DNA from: JASLQO01 sp002327525
GTDB taxonomy: Bacteria; Pseudomonadota; Gammaproteobacteria; Pseudomonadales; Azotimanducaceae
Direction of reading: 5' to 3'
Assembly (NCBI GenBank): GCA_030744435.1
Contig: JASLQO010000011.1
Location: 62,001 to 126,000 of the forward strand
DNA length: 64,000 nt
The position numbers and the translations under genes are program-made. A model generated the notes under the pieces. The model was not told the DNA's origin. It worked only from the letters and a program-made list of their open reading frames with translations, and did no database searches. This document shows positions 43,902 through 52,904 of this stretch, in pieces. Position 1 is the stretch's first letter, and each line of letters begins with the position of its first letter.

Positions 43902-44903
43902 ATGTCCGACCCAAACACCACCAGCAGTGGCGAGAAATTTCGCACCGGTGAGGGCGTGAGCGCCATCAAGGATGGTCAGAAGCCAAACGCGAACCGCCTG
44001 CGCCCATCGGAGCGCAAACCGCCCTGGCTGCGCGTGCGGCTCGGTGGAGGGGCGCGCTTCGAGGCGGTGCGTGACACGGTACACACGCATCGATTGTCCA
44101 CAGTCTGCCAGGAATCGCATTGCCCGAACATGGGTGAGTGCTGGAGCAACGGCACCGCCACCATCATGCTGATGGGCAGCGTCTGTACCCGTGCCTGCCG
44201 TTTCTGTGCTGTGGATACCGGCAATCCGAAGGGTTGGCTCGACCCGAATGAACCCACCGCCGCTGCACGATCGGTTGCGCTCATGCAGCTCCAGTACGTC
44301 GTCCTCACCTCGGTGGACAGGGACGATCTCTCCGACGGCGGTGCCGCGCACTACGCGGCATGCGTGCAAGCCATCAAGAAGTGCAACCCGGGTACGGCCG
44401 TGGAAGCGCTAACGCCGGATTTTTCCGGCGACCTGCGAGCGGTCGAAGCAGTGGTCGATTCGGGGCTCGATGTCTTTGCCCAGAACCTGGAAACGGTGGA
44501 CCACCTCACCCACAGGGTCCGCGACCCCCGGGCCGGTTATCGACAGACGCTGAATGTGCTGCGCCACGCGCGCCAGCACCGTGACGATATAGTGACTAAA
44601 TCGAGCCTCATGCTCGGCCTCGGAGAGACCGCGGAGGATATCCAACGCGCCATGAACGACCTGCGCGAACAACGGGTGGACATCCTCACATTGGGACAAT
44701 ATCTGCGCCCGACCCTCAATCACCTGCCAGTAGAGCGGTGGGTGCACCCCGACGAATTCGCCGCCTACCGCGATCTCGGTCTTGGTCTCGGATTCATCGA
44801 GGTAGCATCCGGCCCGCTGGTCCGGTCGAGCTACCGTGCCGATCGCATACTCGAACAGAACAATCTGGGGCTTGGCGATATTCCGGTGAAAACGCTGCCG
44901 TGA
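43902..44903 (+). CDS. lipA: Lipoyl synthase
   Basis: A 333-residue radical-SAM enzyme that inserts two sulfurs into octanoyl-protein to make lipoate. It shows the auxiliary cluster CQESHCPNMGEC (C-x4-C-x5-C), the SAM cluster CTRACRFC (C-x3-C-x2-C), VLTSVDRDDLSDGGA, and the C-terminal SGPLVRSSYRAD including the Ser ligand of the auxiliary cluster. The ATG at 43902 gives the normal length. The octanoyltransferase gene lipB is not beside it. The stop overlaps the GTG start of the next gene. Confidence 0.97.
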   Translation: MSDPNTTSSGEKFRTGEGVSAIKDGQKPNANRLRPSERKPPWLRVRLGGGARFEAVRDTVHTHRLSTVCQESHCPNMGECWSNGTATIMLMGSVCTRACRFCAVDTGNPKGWLDPNEPTAAARSVALMQLQYVVLTSVDRDDLSDGGAAHYAACVQAIKKCNPGTAVEALTPDFSGDLRAVEAVVDSGLDVFAQNLETVDHLTHRVRDPRAGYRQTLNVLRHARQHRDDIVTKSSLMLGLGETAEDIQRAMNDLREQRVDILTLGQYLRPTLNHLPVERWVHPDEFAAYRDLGLGLGFIEVASGPLVRSSYRADRILEQNNLGLGDIPVKTLP

Positions 44904-45856
44904 AGCGCTTTGTACTGCTCTTACTCGTGCTGCTGCTGATCGGCTGGACCTATCAGGAGCGACGCGTTCTCTTCGCCTATCTTTTCGTCCTGCAGGGTGA
45001 AGGAACCCCACCCGAATTGCGTACCTACCCACCCGACCCCGGCATCACCTGGCTGGACGACTACTACACAGTCGATCGGATCGGGCCGGGGACCTACGCC
45101 ATTAGCGAACCGCGCTACCATCAACTCAACTTCAACTACCTCATCACGGGAACGAAGCGCGCCATCGTGTTCGACGCAGGTCCGGGCGTACGCAATATCC
45201 GCCCGATCGTCGAGCGGCTGACCGACTTACCCATCACCTTCATCCCGTCCCATTTCCACTACGATCATGTCGGCGGTCAGGTTTCCTTCGAAAACATTGC
45301 GGTGGTCAATCTGCCGTTCCTGCGCGAGCGCGCCCACGATGACCTACTGCGCCCCACGTGGAGCGAACATCTCGGCGACTCAGAGGGATTCGCCCGGCCG
45401 GAGTGGCGCGTCTCAACCTGGCTCGACATCGGCTCGGATATCGACCTCGGCGGACGCAGGCTCACCGTGCTCTACACCCCCGGGCACACCACCGACTCGA
45501 TATCCCTGTGGGATGCCGGTAACAGCCTGCTGTTCTCCGGCGACTATCTCTACCCCGGCCACCTGTATGGGTTTCTACCCAACTCATCCATGGGACACTA
45601 CTTGTGGAGTTCCGAGTATCTCCTCGGCGTCATCGAAGAACACACCACCGTCCTTGGCGCTCACGGACTGAAACCCCTGAACACTCCGCGTCAGTCCGTC
45701 GATGCCCTGCGTGAACTGAAGTGGGGACTCGAAGCCGTGAGGGATGGCGAGGCCGAGGCGACGGGAACCTACCCCGTCAACTACCAGCTCGACGAGGACC
45801 TCGTCATGATCGCGGAACCCCGCTGGTTGCAGTCCTGGGATCCACCGGGACGCTAA
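44900..45856 (+). CDS. Membrane-anchored metallo-beta-lactamase-fold hydrolase
   Basis: A 318-residue protein with an N-terminal helix (FVLLLLVLLLIGWTY) and an MBL domain: the SHFHYDHVGGQ metal motif near aa 115, YTPGHTTDSISLW, LLFSGDYLYPG with the bridging Asp and TTVLGAHG with the last His. It is probably in the periplasm or anchored in the inner membrane. The GTG at 44900 overlaps the lipA stop (GTGA), indicating coupling. It converges with a 4 bp overlap on the AhpD-like gene. The substrate is unknown; glyoxalase- or lactonase-type chemistry is possible. Confidence 0.87.
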   Translation: MKRFVLLLLVLLLIGWTYQERRVLFAYLFVLQGEGTPPELRTYPPDPGITWLDDYYTVDRIGPGTYAISEPRYHQLNFNYLITGTKRAIVFDAGPGVRNIRPIVERLTDLPITFIPSHFHYDHVGGQVSFENIAVVNLPFLRERAHDDLLRPTWSEHLGDSEGFARPEWRVSTWLDIGSDIDLGGRRLTVLYTPGHTTDSISLWDAGNSLLFSGDYLYPGHLYGFLPNSSMGHYLWSSEYLLGVIEEHTTVLGAHGLKPLNTPRQSVDALRELKWGLEAVRDGEAEATGTYPVNYQLDEDLVMIAEPRWLQSWDPPGR

Positions 45857-46416
45857 CGTCCCATGATGTAGAACTCCGGATTCGGCTGCATGGCGGTGAG
45901 ATGGGCCATTCGGTTGGACAACGCGAACAATCCGGAGATCGCCGCGATGTCCCAGATGTCCTCGTCGTCGAAACCCTGTTCGTACAGCAACGCATAGTCG
46001 GCATCGTCCACGCTCTGCGGTACGCGGGCGAATTTCACCGCGACATCCAACATCGCATGCTGGCGGGTACTCAACGGTGCGCTACGGTGGCTCACGGCAA
46101 TCTGATCCGCGATGTATGCGTCCCTGGCGAAGATACGCAGGATCGCTCCATGAGCAACGACGCAGTACGTGCAGTCATTCGCGGCACTGGTCGCAACGAC
46201 TATCATCTCCTTCTCCGCCTTCGTGAGCCCACCCTCGCGCGACATGACGGCATCGTGGTAATCGAAGAAGGCTCGAAACTCGTCTGGCCGGTGAGCGAGA
46301 ACGACAAACACATTAGGGATGAACCCACTCTTCTCGGCTACGGCTTCGATTCTCTCGCGAATGTCCGCAGGAAGGCTCGCGAGGGAGGGAACCGGGTAGC
46401 GGCTGATGTCGCTCAT
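45853..46416 (-). CDS. AhpD-like / peroxidase-related carboxymuconolactone decarboxylase family protein
   Basis: A 187-residue protein with the redox motif ATSAANDCTYCVVAHG, that is C-x-x-C followed by His, as in AhpD and peroxidase-related enzymes. The start MSDISRYPVPSLASLP matches the family's usual beginning, so the ATG at 46416 is chosen over a 43-codon extension. Probable disulfide reductase or peroxidase activity. It diverges from mauE; the 123 bp between them should hold both promoters, but I see no convincing hexamers. Confidence 0.85.
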   Translation of the reverse strand: MSDISRYPVPSLASLPADIRERIEAVAEKSGFIPNVFVVLAHRPDEFRAFFDYHDAVMSREGGLTKAEKEMIVVATSAANDCTYCVVAHGAILRIFARDAYIADQIAVSHRSAPLSTRQHAMLDVAVKFARVPQSVDDADYALLYEQGFDDEDIWDIAAISGLFALSNRMAHLTAMQPNPEFYIMGR

Positions 46417-46539
46417 GGTGCTAACGTCCAATTCAAAGGTCAGAATTCTAGCCCACAATCCCAATCGGATCGCCAACGCCATCGAGTCGGCGAGGGGACC
46501 CCAGAAAGGGTATCCTTGGGGGCCGAAGGATAGGACAGG

Positions 46540-47091
46540 ATGCACATGACGGAAGTATCGATCTCCTCCATCGCCGCCATGGCTGCAGCGTGGTCACTGG
46601 CAGGCATACTGCTGGCCGCGGCCTTGCACAAGTACCGGGACCTCGATGAATTCAGCACCGCACTCGCGGCCTATCGCCTGCTGCCGACATGGAGTATCGC
46701 AATCATCGCCCGCACTCTGGTGCTCCTGGAGACCGCCATCGCCTGCACTCTGTTCGCCCCTCCGAGCGCACCGAGCGCGGCAATCGCCTGCGCTGTCCTC
46801 CTGATCACGTACACCCTCGCCATCGTCGTCAATCTCGCGCGCGGGCGTTCGAGTATCGATTGCGGATGTGGGGGTGAACCGACCCCAATATCTGTCTGGA
46901 TGGTGCTGCGCAACGCGTTGTTAGTGATTCTCGCAGGCGTAGCGACGCTGCCGGTTAGCCGGTTCGAGCTAACCACCGTCCTCTTCGCGGCAGCGACAGC
47001 GCTCACGGTCTGGATGCTCTACGCGCTCGCCAATCAACTGCTCACCAATCAGGGCATGTTCCGTGAACGTTTCGGAGTGGGTGGTGGATAG
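46540..47091 (+). CDS. mauE: MauE-like membrane protein
   Basis: A 183-residue polytopic protein of the MauE/DoxX family: helices around SLAGILLAAALHKY, IIARTLVLLETAIACTLF and IACAVLLITYTLAIVVNLARG. The conserved SSIDCGCGG then precedes the C-terminal helices, as in MauE. MauE and MauD are needed to make the disulfide-rich small subunit of methylamine or aromatic-amine dehydrogenase. Here the dehydrogenase subunit genes are not adjacent. It overlaps mauD by 29 bp. A second ATG at 46546 is possible. Confidence 0.82.
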   Translation: MHMTEVSISSIAAMAAAWSLAGILLAAALHKYRDLDEFSTALAAYRLLPTWSIAIIARTLVLLETAIACTLFAPPSAPSAAIACAVLLITYTLAIVVNLARGRSSIDCGCGGEPTPISVWMVLRNALLVILAGVATLPVSRFELTTVLFAAATALTVWMLYALANQLLTNQGMFRERFGVGGG

Positions 47092-47749
47092 CCTGCTCGT
47101 CGTCCTCAACGTCGTTCTCTGGCTCTCGGTCCTGGCTCTCGGGGTGCTGGTATACGGGCTCACCCGCCAGGTACGCGTGCTGGCCAACCGCATCGCGCCG
47201 GCAGGAGCGCTCGCGGTCAATCAGGTACTCGTGCCTGGCGGCGAAGCACCCCGCCTGACACTCACTTCACTCGGCGACGAAGAAGTGACCATCGGTGCGC
47301 CGGATCCCGCGAGCAGTGGACAGCTGCTTTTCTTCGTGGCCCCGGACTGTCCGATATGCCAATCCCTCATCCCGGTTGCGCGTTCCATCGCCGAGGCCGA
47401 GGAGGCCCTCCAACTCATCTTCGCTTCGGACGGCGACGATCGGGACAGCCATGGTGCATACGTTGCACGCCATGGATTGGAAGCCTGGCCCTATATCCTC
47501 TCCGAAGACCTCGGCAGAACCTACGGGGTGAGTAAGCTGCCGTACGCCGTGCTCGTCGATGCCGCCGGCAGCGTGGCATCCTTCGGCATCGTCAATACCC
47601 GCGAACACCTCGAGAGTCTCTTCGAGGCACGCAAGTTGAACGTCACCTCCCTCCAGGCCTATCTCGAACAGCAAGAGGAAAGCACCGGCGATCAGGACAT
47701 GTTTGTCGATGCCGGGAGCCACACGGGAGATCGCCATGCGGCTGAGTGA
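47063..47749 (+). CDS. mauD: MauD-like thioredoxin-fold protein
   Basis: A 228-residue membrane-anchored thioredoxin-like protein. It has an N-terminal helix (LLVVLNVVLWLSVLALGVLV), then GGEAPRLTLTSLGDEEVTIG and FFVAPDCPICQSLIPVAR with the redox C-x-x-C, and YGVSKLPYAVLVDAAG containing the cis-Pro loop. It works in the periplasm with MauE, presumably forming disulfides in a client protein. The GTG at 47063 overlaps mauE, and its end overlaps the WS/DGAT gene by 14 bp, so three genes form one operon. The client is not in the window. Confidence 0.85.
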   Translation: MNVSEWVVDSLLVVLNVVLWLSVLALGVLVYGLTRQVRVLANRIAPAGALAVNQVLVPGGEAPRLTLTSLGDEEVTIGAPDPASSGQLLFFVAPDCPICQSLIPVARSIAEAEEALQLIFASDGDDRDSHGAYVARHGLEAWPYILSEDLGRTYGVSKLPYAVLVDAAGSVASFGIVNTREHLESLFEARKLNVTSLQAYLEQQEESTGDQDMFVDAGSHTGDRHAAE

Positions 47750-49181
47750 TCATGATGCATCTTTTTTATACTCAGAAACCGCAAGCGCCACAATGCATGG
47801 TGGCGCCTTCTCCATCGTGGAGGGTGAGATACCGTTCGAGGACATCATCGAGCATTTCGAGTCGCGGCTGCACCTGGTTCCACGCTACCGCCAGCGACTG
47901 GTTTATGTGCCATTCAACATGGCACACCCGAAGTGGGTGGACGATCCCCAGTTCGACATACGCAACCACGTAATCCTCGAGACCGTTCCATCGACCATGT
48001 CCGTCGATGATGCCATCGATCATGCGTTGGTGCTGGCTGAGCCATTGATGGACCGCGACAAGCCATTGTGGAAGACGTTCGTTATCGAAGGTGTCCCCGA
48101 TCGAACGATACTCTTCCAACTGGGGCATCATTCCATGATCGACGGCGCCTCCGGTATCGATATATCGCTGGTGGTATTCGATTTGCAGCCACAGGGGGCG
48201 CAGTACCCGCCGCCGGCAGAACCCTGGCGACCGCGGCCGACTCCCAGCACCGCGCAACTGATGACCGAGGCGGTACAGGAGAATGTCGAAAATCTGACCA
48301 AGAGCGCTCTGTTCAATCCCTCGCGTCTGGCCCAGAACTCGAACCTACTCGAACGCGGCGCCGGCATAATGCAGCGCATGCTCACACAACCCGTGATGAC
48401 CGCACCCTGGAACGCGGGCATGGTTGCACCCAGGCGCACACTCACACGCAAACGCTATCCATTCGCACAATTTCGCGACATCCGCCGCACCTTCGGGGGC
48501 ACCATCAACGATGTCGTATTAACCATCGTGTCTGAGGGTGCAGCCCGCTACCTCGAAACACACAAAGAACCGGTGAGTAATCAATACCTGCGTATCATGT
48601 GCCCGGTGAACGTACGCCGTGAGGACGAGGCCGGGGTGCTCGGCAACCGTGTTTCCGGCATTTTTCCTCGCCTGCCGGCAGAGTCGATGGACATCTTAGA
48701 CCGTCTGCGCTACGTGCAGGGCGAAACCACGAGCATCAAGTCCAACCAGGAAGCCCACACGCTCGAACTGATGAACGAGTTCGCACCATCCATACCCCCG
48801 GTCGCGATGCTGCCCACATTGTTGGTGGGCACCGCTTTCGATCCCACTGCACTGGCCGCTCGCATCCCGCCACCCGTGGCACCAAAAAGCGGCTACCGGC
48901 CGCCGATGTACGGTTTCAACTTCACCTGCACCAACGTACCCGGCGTGCAGACTGCTCAGTACCTGTTGGGACACGAGATTCTGGATACCTACGGACTGCT
49001 GATGCTCGGCGGTAATCTGGGCTTCGGTGTGGTGGTAGGCAGCTACAATCGAAACCTTTACTTCAGTCTCGCCAGCGACCCGCGCTTGATGCCCGATCCC
49101 GAGTTCATGCTCGAGGTCATCGACGATGCCTTCCAGGAACTCATGGAGGCGACCGGCACCGGGAACGCCGTGGTCTCATAA
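47736..49181 (+). CDS. Wax ester synthase / diacylglycerol acyltransferase (WS/DGAT)
   Basis: A 481-residue acyl-CoA-dependent O-acyltransferase. The active-site motif is LGHHSMIDGASG (HHxxxDG) near aa 134, with RLSDHDASFLYSE at the N-terminus, NDVVLTIVSEGAARYL, VNVRREDEAGVLGNRVSG and the C-terminal YGFNFTCTNVPGVQTAQY with GFGVVVGSYN. It makes wax esters or triacylglycerol storage lipid. The ATG at 47736 has GGGAG about seven bases upstream; the TTG or upstream codons are less likely. Its overlap with mauD is unusual, and I know of no functional link. Confidence 0.93.
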   Translation: MRLSDHDASFLYSETASATMHGGAFSIVEGEIPFEDIIEHFESRLHLVPRYRQRLVYVPFNMAHPKWVDDPQFDIRNHVILETVPSTMSVDDAIDHALVLAEPLMDRDKPLWKTFVIEGVPDRTILFQLGHHSMIDGASGIDISLVVFDLQPQGAQYPPPAEPWRPRPTPSTAQLMTEAVQENVENLTKSALFNPSRLAQNSNLLERGAGIMQRMLTQPVMTAPWNAGMVAPRRTLTRKRYPFAQFRDIRRTFGGTINDVVLTIVSEGAARYLETHKEPVSNQYLRIMCPVNVRREDEAGVLGNRVSGIFPRLPAESMDILDRLRYVQGETTSIKSNQEAHTLELMNEFAPSIPPVAMLPTLLVGTAFDPTALAARIPPPVAPKSGYRPPMYGFNFTCTNVPGVQTAQYLLGHEILDTYGLLMLGGNLGFGVVVGSYNRNLYFSLASDPRLMPDPEFMLEVIDDAFQELMEATGTGNAVVS

Positions 49182-49184
49182 CCG

Positions 49185-49500
49185 CTACCGACGCATGCAC
49201 CCCGGCAGAGCATAGAGTGTCTCGAACGCCAGATTGGCCGCGAGTAGCGCTGTGTTACCCGTCGTATCGTATGGCGGAGAAACCTCCACTACGTCCGCGC
49301 CCACCAGGTTCAGCCCGAAGCAGTCACGGATGATCTTAAACTCCTGAGACCCGGTCAGTCCTCCCGGTTGCGGTGTGCCGGTGCCGGGCGCCACGGAGGG
49401 ATCCAGACCGTTGATGTCGAAGCTGAGGTACGTCGGCGTTTCTTCTCCGATGACCATTCGAACCCGATCCATGAGCAGTGCGAGTGAGTGGTACCAGCAC
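49185..49500 (-). pseudogene. Agmatinase/arginase family, C-terminal remnant
   Basis: The minus strand encodes ETPTYLSFDINGLDPSVAPG, then TGTPQPGGLTGSQE and LNLVGADVVEVSPPYD, TGNTALLAANLAFETLYALP. This is the C-terminal third of an ureohydrolase (agmatinase) with its second metal motif SFDINGLDP. The upstream part with the first GGDHS and DAHxD metal motifs is missing, and the frame runs out into unrelated sequence after about aa 100. It follows the gamma-glutamyltransferase remnant on the same strand. Confidence 0.85.
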
Positions 49501-49597
49501 ACCTCCGCCGGCACCACCGTGCCACTCGCGGCGCGACCAGTCGAAATCATCGGCTGCATGCCCGGTGGCCATGGCATAGGGACGCACCAGCACCGTA

Positions 49598-49896
49598 TCA
49601 CCCGGCTACGGTAACACGGACCTGACAACGGCCGTGCCCGGCGGTTTGTGTCTGATCGAAGTAGATTGCATTGATCGGTCCCGACATGCGCGCCCGGTAG
49701 GTTGGCTGATAGCCCACGGATTCGAGCTCGCCGCACACCCAAGGTGGCGTCTGCTCGTTCAGGAGTATGCGGCCGGTTTCGGCACGCTAATCGCCATCCA
49801 TTGGCTGCCATGCAGGATGGGTTTGTTCGTAGGCGCCGGTACGGCAGACACCCACAGGATCAGGCCCACGGCCAGCCATAGCGATGCAGCTCTCAT
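49598..49896 (-). pseudogene. Gamma-glutamyltransferase, interior deleted
   Basis: From 49896 the minus strand reads a signal peptide (ASLWLAVGLILWVSAVPAP) and NKPILHGSQWMAIS, the N-terminus of a bacterial gamma-glutamyltransferase. After a frame change it reads TPPWVCGELESVGYQPTYRA and MSGPINAIYFD, which matches the C-terminus of the same family, and stops at 49598. About 500 central residues, including the autoprocessing Thr, are missing. The two ends lie within 300 bp. Confidence 0.72.
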
Positions 49897-49975
49897 CCCT
49901 TGACCCCTGGTTGCGCGTTCGGGCCCCATCATAGAGTATCCCCACCTTTCACCACACACGTCACCGCAGCCACCC

Positions 49976-51385
49976 ATGTCAGACTATTTCGACTACGAGG
50001 AAAACGCCGAGCGCGCCATTTCCATCACCCTGATCGAATCCGGCGCATTCGACGGCTGGCTGGAGAAACAGAATCAAACCGTACAAGCCTGGGTGTCGCG
50101 CCAGAAGTTCACGGCCTCGATCGGTACACACTGCTGGGTTCCGGGCGACAATGGTGAACCTGAACGAGTGGTCGCAGGATGGAACGGCGAAGCATCACTC
50201 GCGACCATCGGTGCACTACCCATGTCCTTGCCAGAGGGACTGTACACTCTCGAAGGAGAATCCCATGAACTGGCGCTGCTTGGGTGGGGACTAGGTGCCT
50301 ACCGCTTCGAGCGCTATCGCGAGAGCGACCGCGAACCCGCCAGGCTGGTATTGGGCAGCCATCCACACCGGGAACGTATCGCCAACACCGTTGCCGCCAC
50401 CCACCTCACACGCGACCTCATCAATACACCGGCAGGCGACATGCTGCCGTCGAATCTTGCAGACGAAGCCATGCAGGTGGCCAACACCCACGATGCCGAT
50501 TGCACCGTCACGGTGGGAGACGATCTGCTCGATACCGGTCACGGCGCAATCCACGCCGTCGGGAGAGCATCCGCCAATGCGCCGCGGTTAATCGACATCA
50601 GGTGGGGTAATCCGAAGCATCCGCGAGTCGTCGTTATCGGCAAGGGCGTGTGCTTTGACAGCGGCGGTCTCGATATCAAGCCCGCTTCCGGGATGCGCAC
50701 CATGAAAAAGGACATGGGTGGGGCGGCTACGGCGCTCGGGCTTGCCCAGCTGATCATGGCTCAGCAGCTGCCAATCAACCTGCGCCTGATGATTCCCGCC
50801 GTGGAAAACGCCATTTCCGGAACAGCCTATCGGCCGGGAGATGTGTTGAACACTTACAAGGGTATCAGCGTCGAGGTCGACAACACCGATGCCGAGGGGC
50901 GTCTGGTACTTTGCGATGCGCTCGCACTCGCGGCCGAGGACGAACCCGCGCTCATCATCGACTACGCCACTCTCACCGGTTCCGCGCGCTCGGCCGTGGG
51001 GGCGGAGATAGCAGCAATGTTCTGTAACGATGACGAAGTCGCGCAAGGTATTCACAGCGCCGGTGCCGAGCAGGATGATCCTGTTTGGCGTATGCCACTG
51101 CACGCCGGCTACGCACACATGCTGAAGAGCAAGGTGGCCGATACTGCAAACTCTGCGGCAAGCCCGTATGGAGGCGCCATCACGGCTGCTCTGTTCCTGG
51201 AGCAGTTCGTCGAAGACGTGCCCTGGGCACACTTCGACATCATGGCCTTCAACGTACGCAACCGCCCGGGGCGGCCAGAGGGAGGCGAAGCCATGGCCCT
51301 GCGGGCGGTGTACTGTTATCTCGAAAAGCGATTCGGTCCTGGCGCAGTGGATGACGAGGTGCGCGCGCACGCTCAGCCTGTATAA
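49976..51385 (+). CDS. Leucyl aminopeptidase family (M17) protein
   Basis: A 469-residue cytosolic dimetal aminopeptidase. Motifs are VVIGKGVCFDSGGLDIKPA with the catalytic Lys, MKKDMGGAATALG, VENAISGTAYRPGD, and the M17 signature NTDAEGRLVLCDAL with metal ligands. DYATLTGSARSAVGAEI and the C-terminal HFDIMAFNVRNRPG complete the domain. The N-terminal 165 residues are a non-catalytic domain. It is probably involved in peptide turnover. Its stop codon lies within a TATAAT sequence that may be part of the promoter for cysS. Confidence 0.93.
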   Translation: MSDYFDYEENAERAISITLIESGAFDGWLEKQNQTVQAWVSRQKFTASIGTHCWVPGDNGEPERVVAGWNGEASLATIGALPMSLPEGLYTLEGESHELALLGWGLGAYRFERYRESDREPARLVLGSHPHRERIANTVAATHLTRDLINTPAGDMLPSNLADEAMQVANTHDADCTVTVGDDLLDTGHGAIHAVGRASANAPRLIDIRWGNPKHPRVVVIGKGVCFDSGGLDIKPASGMRTMKKDMGGAATALGLAQLIMAQQLPINLRLMIPAVENAISGTAYRPGDVLNTYKGISVEVDNTDAEGRLVLCDALALAAEDEPALIIDYATLTGSARSAVGAEIAAMFCNDDEVAQGIHSAGAEQDDPVWRMPLHAGYAHMLKSKVADTANSAASPYGGAITAALFLEQFVEDVPWAHFDIMAFNVRNRPGRPEGGEAMALRAVYCYLEKRFGPGAVDDEVRAHAQPV

Positions 51386-51386
51386 T
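51381..51386 (+). promoter_or_regulatory. Possible -10 element (TATAAT) upstream of cysS
   Basis: A perfect TATAAT lies at the end of the aminopeptidase gene and overlaps its stop codon. It is 8 bases before the ATG of a short leader frame, so a transcript starting at the usual distance would begin at or next to that ATG. No good -35 hexamer is visible, so this may be chance. Confidence 0.35.
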
Positions 51387-51393
51387 CCGCGCC

Positions 51394-51438
51394 ATGAACA
51401 CCATACGCCTGCTCTACGCCTGTCCCATCGACTGCTGA
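51394..51438 (+). CDS. Putative 14-residue leader peptide with two Cys codons upstream of cysS
   Basis: ATG at 51394 opens MNTIRLLYACPIDC and stops with TGA at 51436-51438; two of its last five codons encode Cys. It is followed by two mutually exclusive hairpins and then by cysS. A short Cys-rich leader ahead of cysteinyl-tRNA synthetase would be the layout of a tRNA-Cys-sensing attenuator. There is no Shine-Dalgarno, so translation would have to be leaderless. Evidence is positional only. Confidence 0.3.
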   Translation: MNTIRLLYACPIDC

Positions 51439-51441
51439 TTT

Positions 51442-51478
51442 GCCGCATCCGGCGTCTGTGCCTCTCGACAGCAGACGC
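51442..51478 (+). promoter_or_regulatory. Candidate attenuator hairpins between leader peptide and cysS
   Basis: Hairpin 1: GCCG (51442-51445) with CGGC (51450-51453). Hairpin 2: GCGTCTG (51452-51458) with CAGACGC (51472-51478). They share bases 51452-51453, so only one can form fully. Hairpin 2 is not followed by a strong T-run, so any control could be at termination or translation. Not folded computationally. Confidence 0.3.
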
Positions 51479-51506
51479 GCACTTAATCGTTTCTGGATTC
51501 AAGCGT

Positions 51507-52904
51507 ATGGAACTGAAGCTCTACAACACACTCTCCGGCCGCAAGCAGCCCTTTGCTCCCGTCGATCCCGACCGTGTGACGATCTACGTGTGCGGGCCCA
51601 CTGTGTACAACTACGTGCACATCGGCAACGGCCGTCCGGCGGTGGTGTTCGACGTCTTGGTGCGCCTGCTCGGTAAGCTGTACCCGCAGGTGGCTTACGC
51701 GCGCAACATCACAGACATCGACGACAAGATCAATGCGGCCGCGCTCGAGAATGGCGAACCCATCGCCGAGCTTGCGGAACGGTTCACCAACGCCTACAAC
51801 GACGACATCCGAGCACTCGGTGTGAAGCAAGCGGCCGTGGAACCCCGCGCAACACACCACATCGACGTCATCATCGACATGATTCAGCGTCTGGTGGACA
51901 AGGGCCACGCCTACGAAGGCGATGGGCACGTGTTGTTCAACGTACCGTCCGACCCGGCCTACGGATCGCTGTCCAGGCGTTCGCTGGAGGACATGCTCGA
52001 CGGCGCGCGCGTGGAAATCGCCCCTTACAAAAAGGACGCCAAGGACTTCGTGCTATGGAAACCATCCAGCGCGGAGCTGCCAGGATGGGACAGTCCGTGG
52101 GGGCGGGGCCGCCCCGGCTGGCATATCGAGTGCTCGGCGATGATCCACAAACATCTCGGCACCACCATCGACATCCACGGCGGCGGTTCGGATCTCACCT
52201 TTCCACACCATGAAAACGAGCTGGCTCAAAGCACGTGTGCCAATGACGCCGAGTTTGTGCGCTTTTGGCTTCACAACGGCATGCTGACTATGGGTCAGGA
52301 AAAGATGTCCAAATCCCTCGGCAATATCGTCACCATTCGCGAGCTTCGCCAACGATATCCAGGCGAGGCTTTGCGCTATGCCCTGCTGTCCGGTCAGTAT
52401 CGCTCGCCGCTCGCCTGGTCTGCGGATCTCATCGATCAGGCGCAGGCAAGCCTCGATACCCTGTATCAGGCCCTGCGCGATGCGGGTCTCGGCAACGATA
52501 CCGCGCTCGATCACGCCGACCTCGGCATCAACGATTACCCGAAGGAGATCGTGCAACCCCTGCTCGACGATCTCAACACGCCTCAGGCACTAGCCGGGAT
52601 GCACCAACTTGCGGGTGACCTCAACAAGGCCGTGAAGGAAGAACGCAAACGCCATATCCGCGCCCAGCTACTCTCAGGCGGTTGGCTGCTCGGCATCCTG
52701 GAGAGCGATGTGATCGAATGGTTTCAGGGCAGCGGCACGGCGGACGGTGTCGATGCCAACGCAATTCAAGCGCTCATCGACGCGCGCAACGAAGCACGCG
52801 CGGCAAGAGATTTTCAGCGTGCTGATGAGATTCGCGATGAGCTGACCGTGCTCGGTGTCGAACTGGAGGACACGCGCGACGGCACACGATGGAAGACCAG
52901 TTGA
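51507..52904 (+). CDS. cysS: Cysteinyl-tRNA synthetase
   Basis: A 465-residue class I synthetase. It has the zinc/active-site start IYVCGPTVYNYVHIGNGRP with the HIGH-type motif as HIGN, NITDIDDKINAAA, HGGGSDLTFPHHENELAQS with zinc ligands, WLHNGMLTMGQEKMSKSLGN with KMSKS, and a C-terminal DALR-like helical domain ending RDFQRADEIRDELTVLGVELEDT. The ATG at 51507 gives the standard length; the open frame continues upstream through the leader region but is not conserved. The HIGN variant is common in CysRS. Confidence 0.97.
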   Translation: MELKLYNTLSGRKQPFAPVDPDRVTIYVCGPTVYNYVHIGNGRPAVVFDVLVRLLGKLYPQVAYARNITDIDDKINAAALENGEPIAELAERFTNAYNDDIRALGVKQAAVEPRATHHIDVIIDMIQRLVDKGHAYEGDGHVLFNVPSDPAYGSLSRRSLEDMLDGARVEIAPYKKDAKDFVLWKPSSAELPGWDSPWGRGRPGWHIECSAMIHKHLGTTIDIHGGGSDLTFPHHENELAQSTCANDAEFVRFWLHNGMLTMGQEKMSKSLGNIVTIRELRQRYPGEALRYALLSGQYRSPLAWSADLIDQAQASLDTLYQALRDAGLGNDTALDHADLGINDYPKEIVQPLLDDLNTPQALAGMHQLAGDLNKAVKEERKRHIRAQLLSGGWLLGILESDVIEWFQGSGTADGVDANAIQALIDARNEARAARDFQRADEIRDELTVLGVELEDTRDGTRWKTS

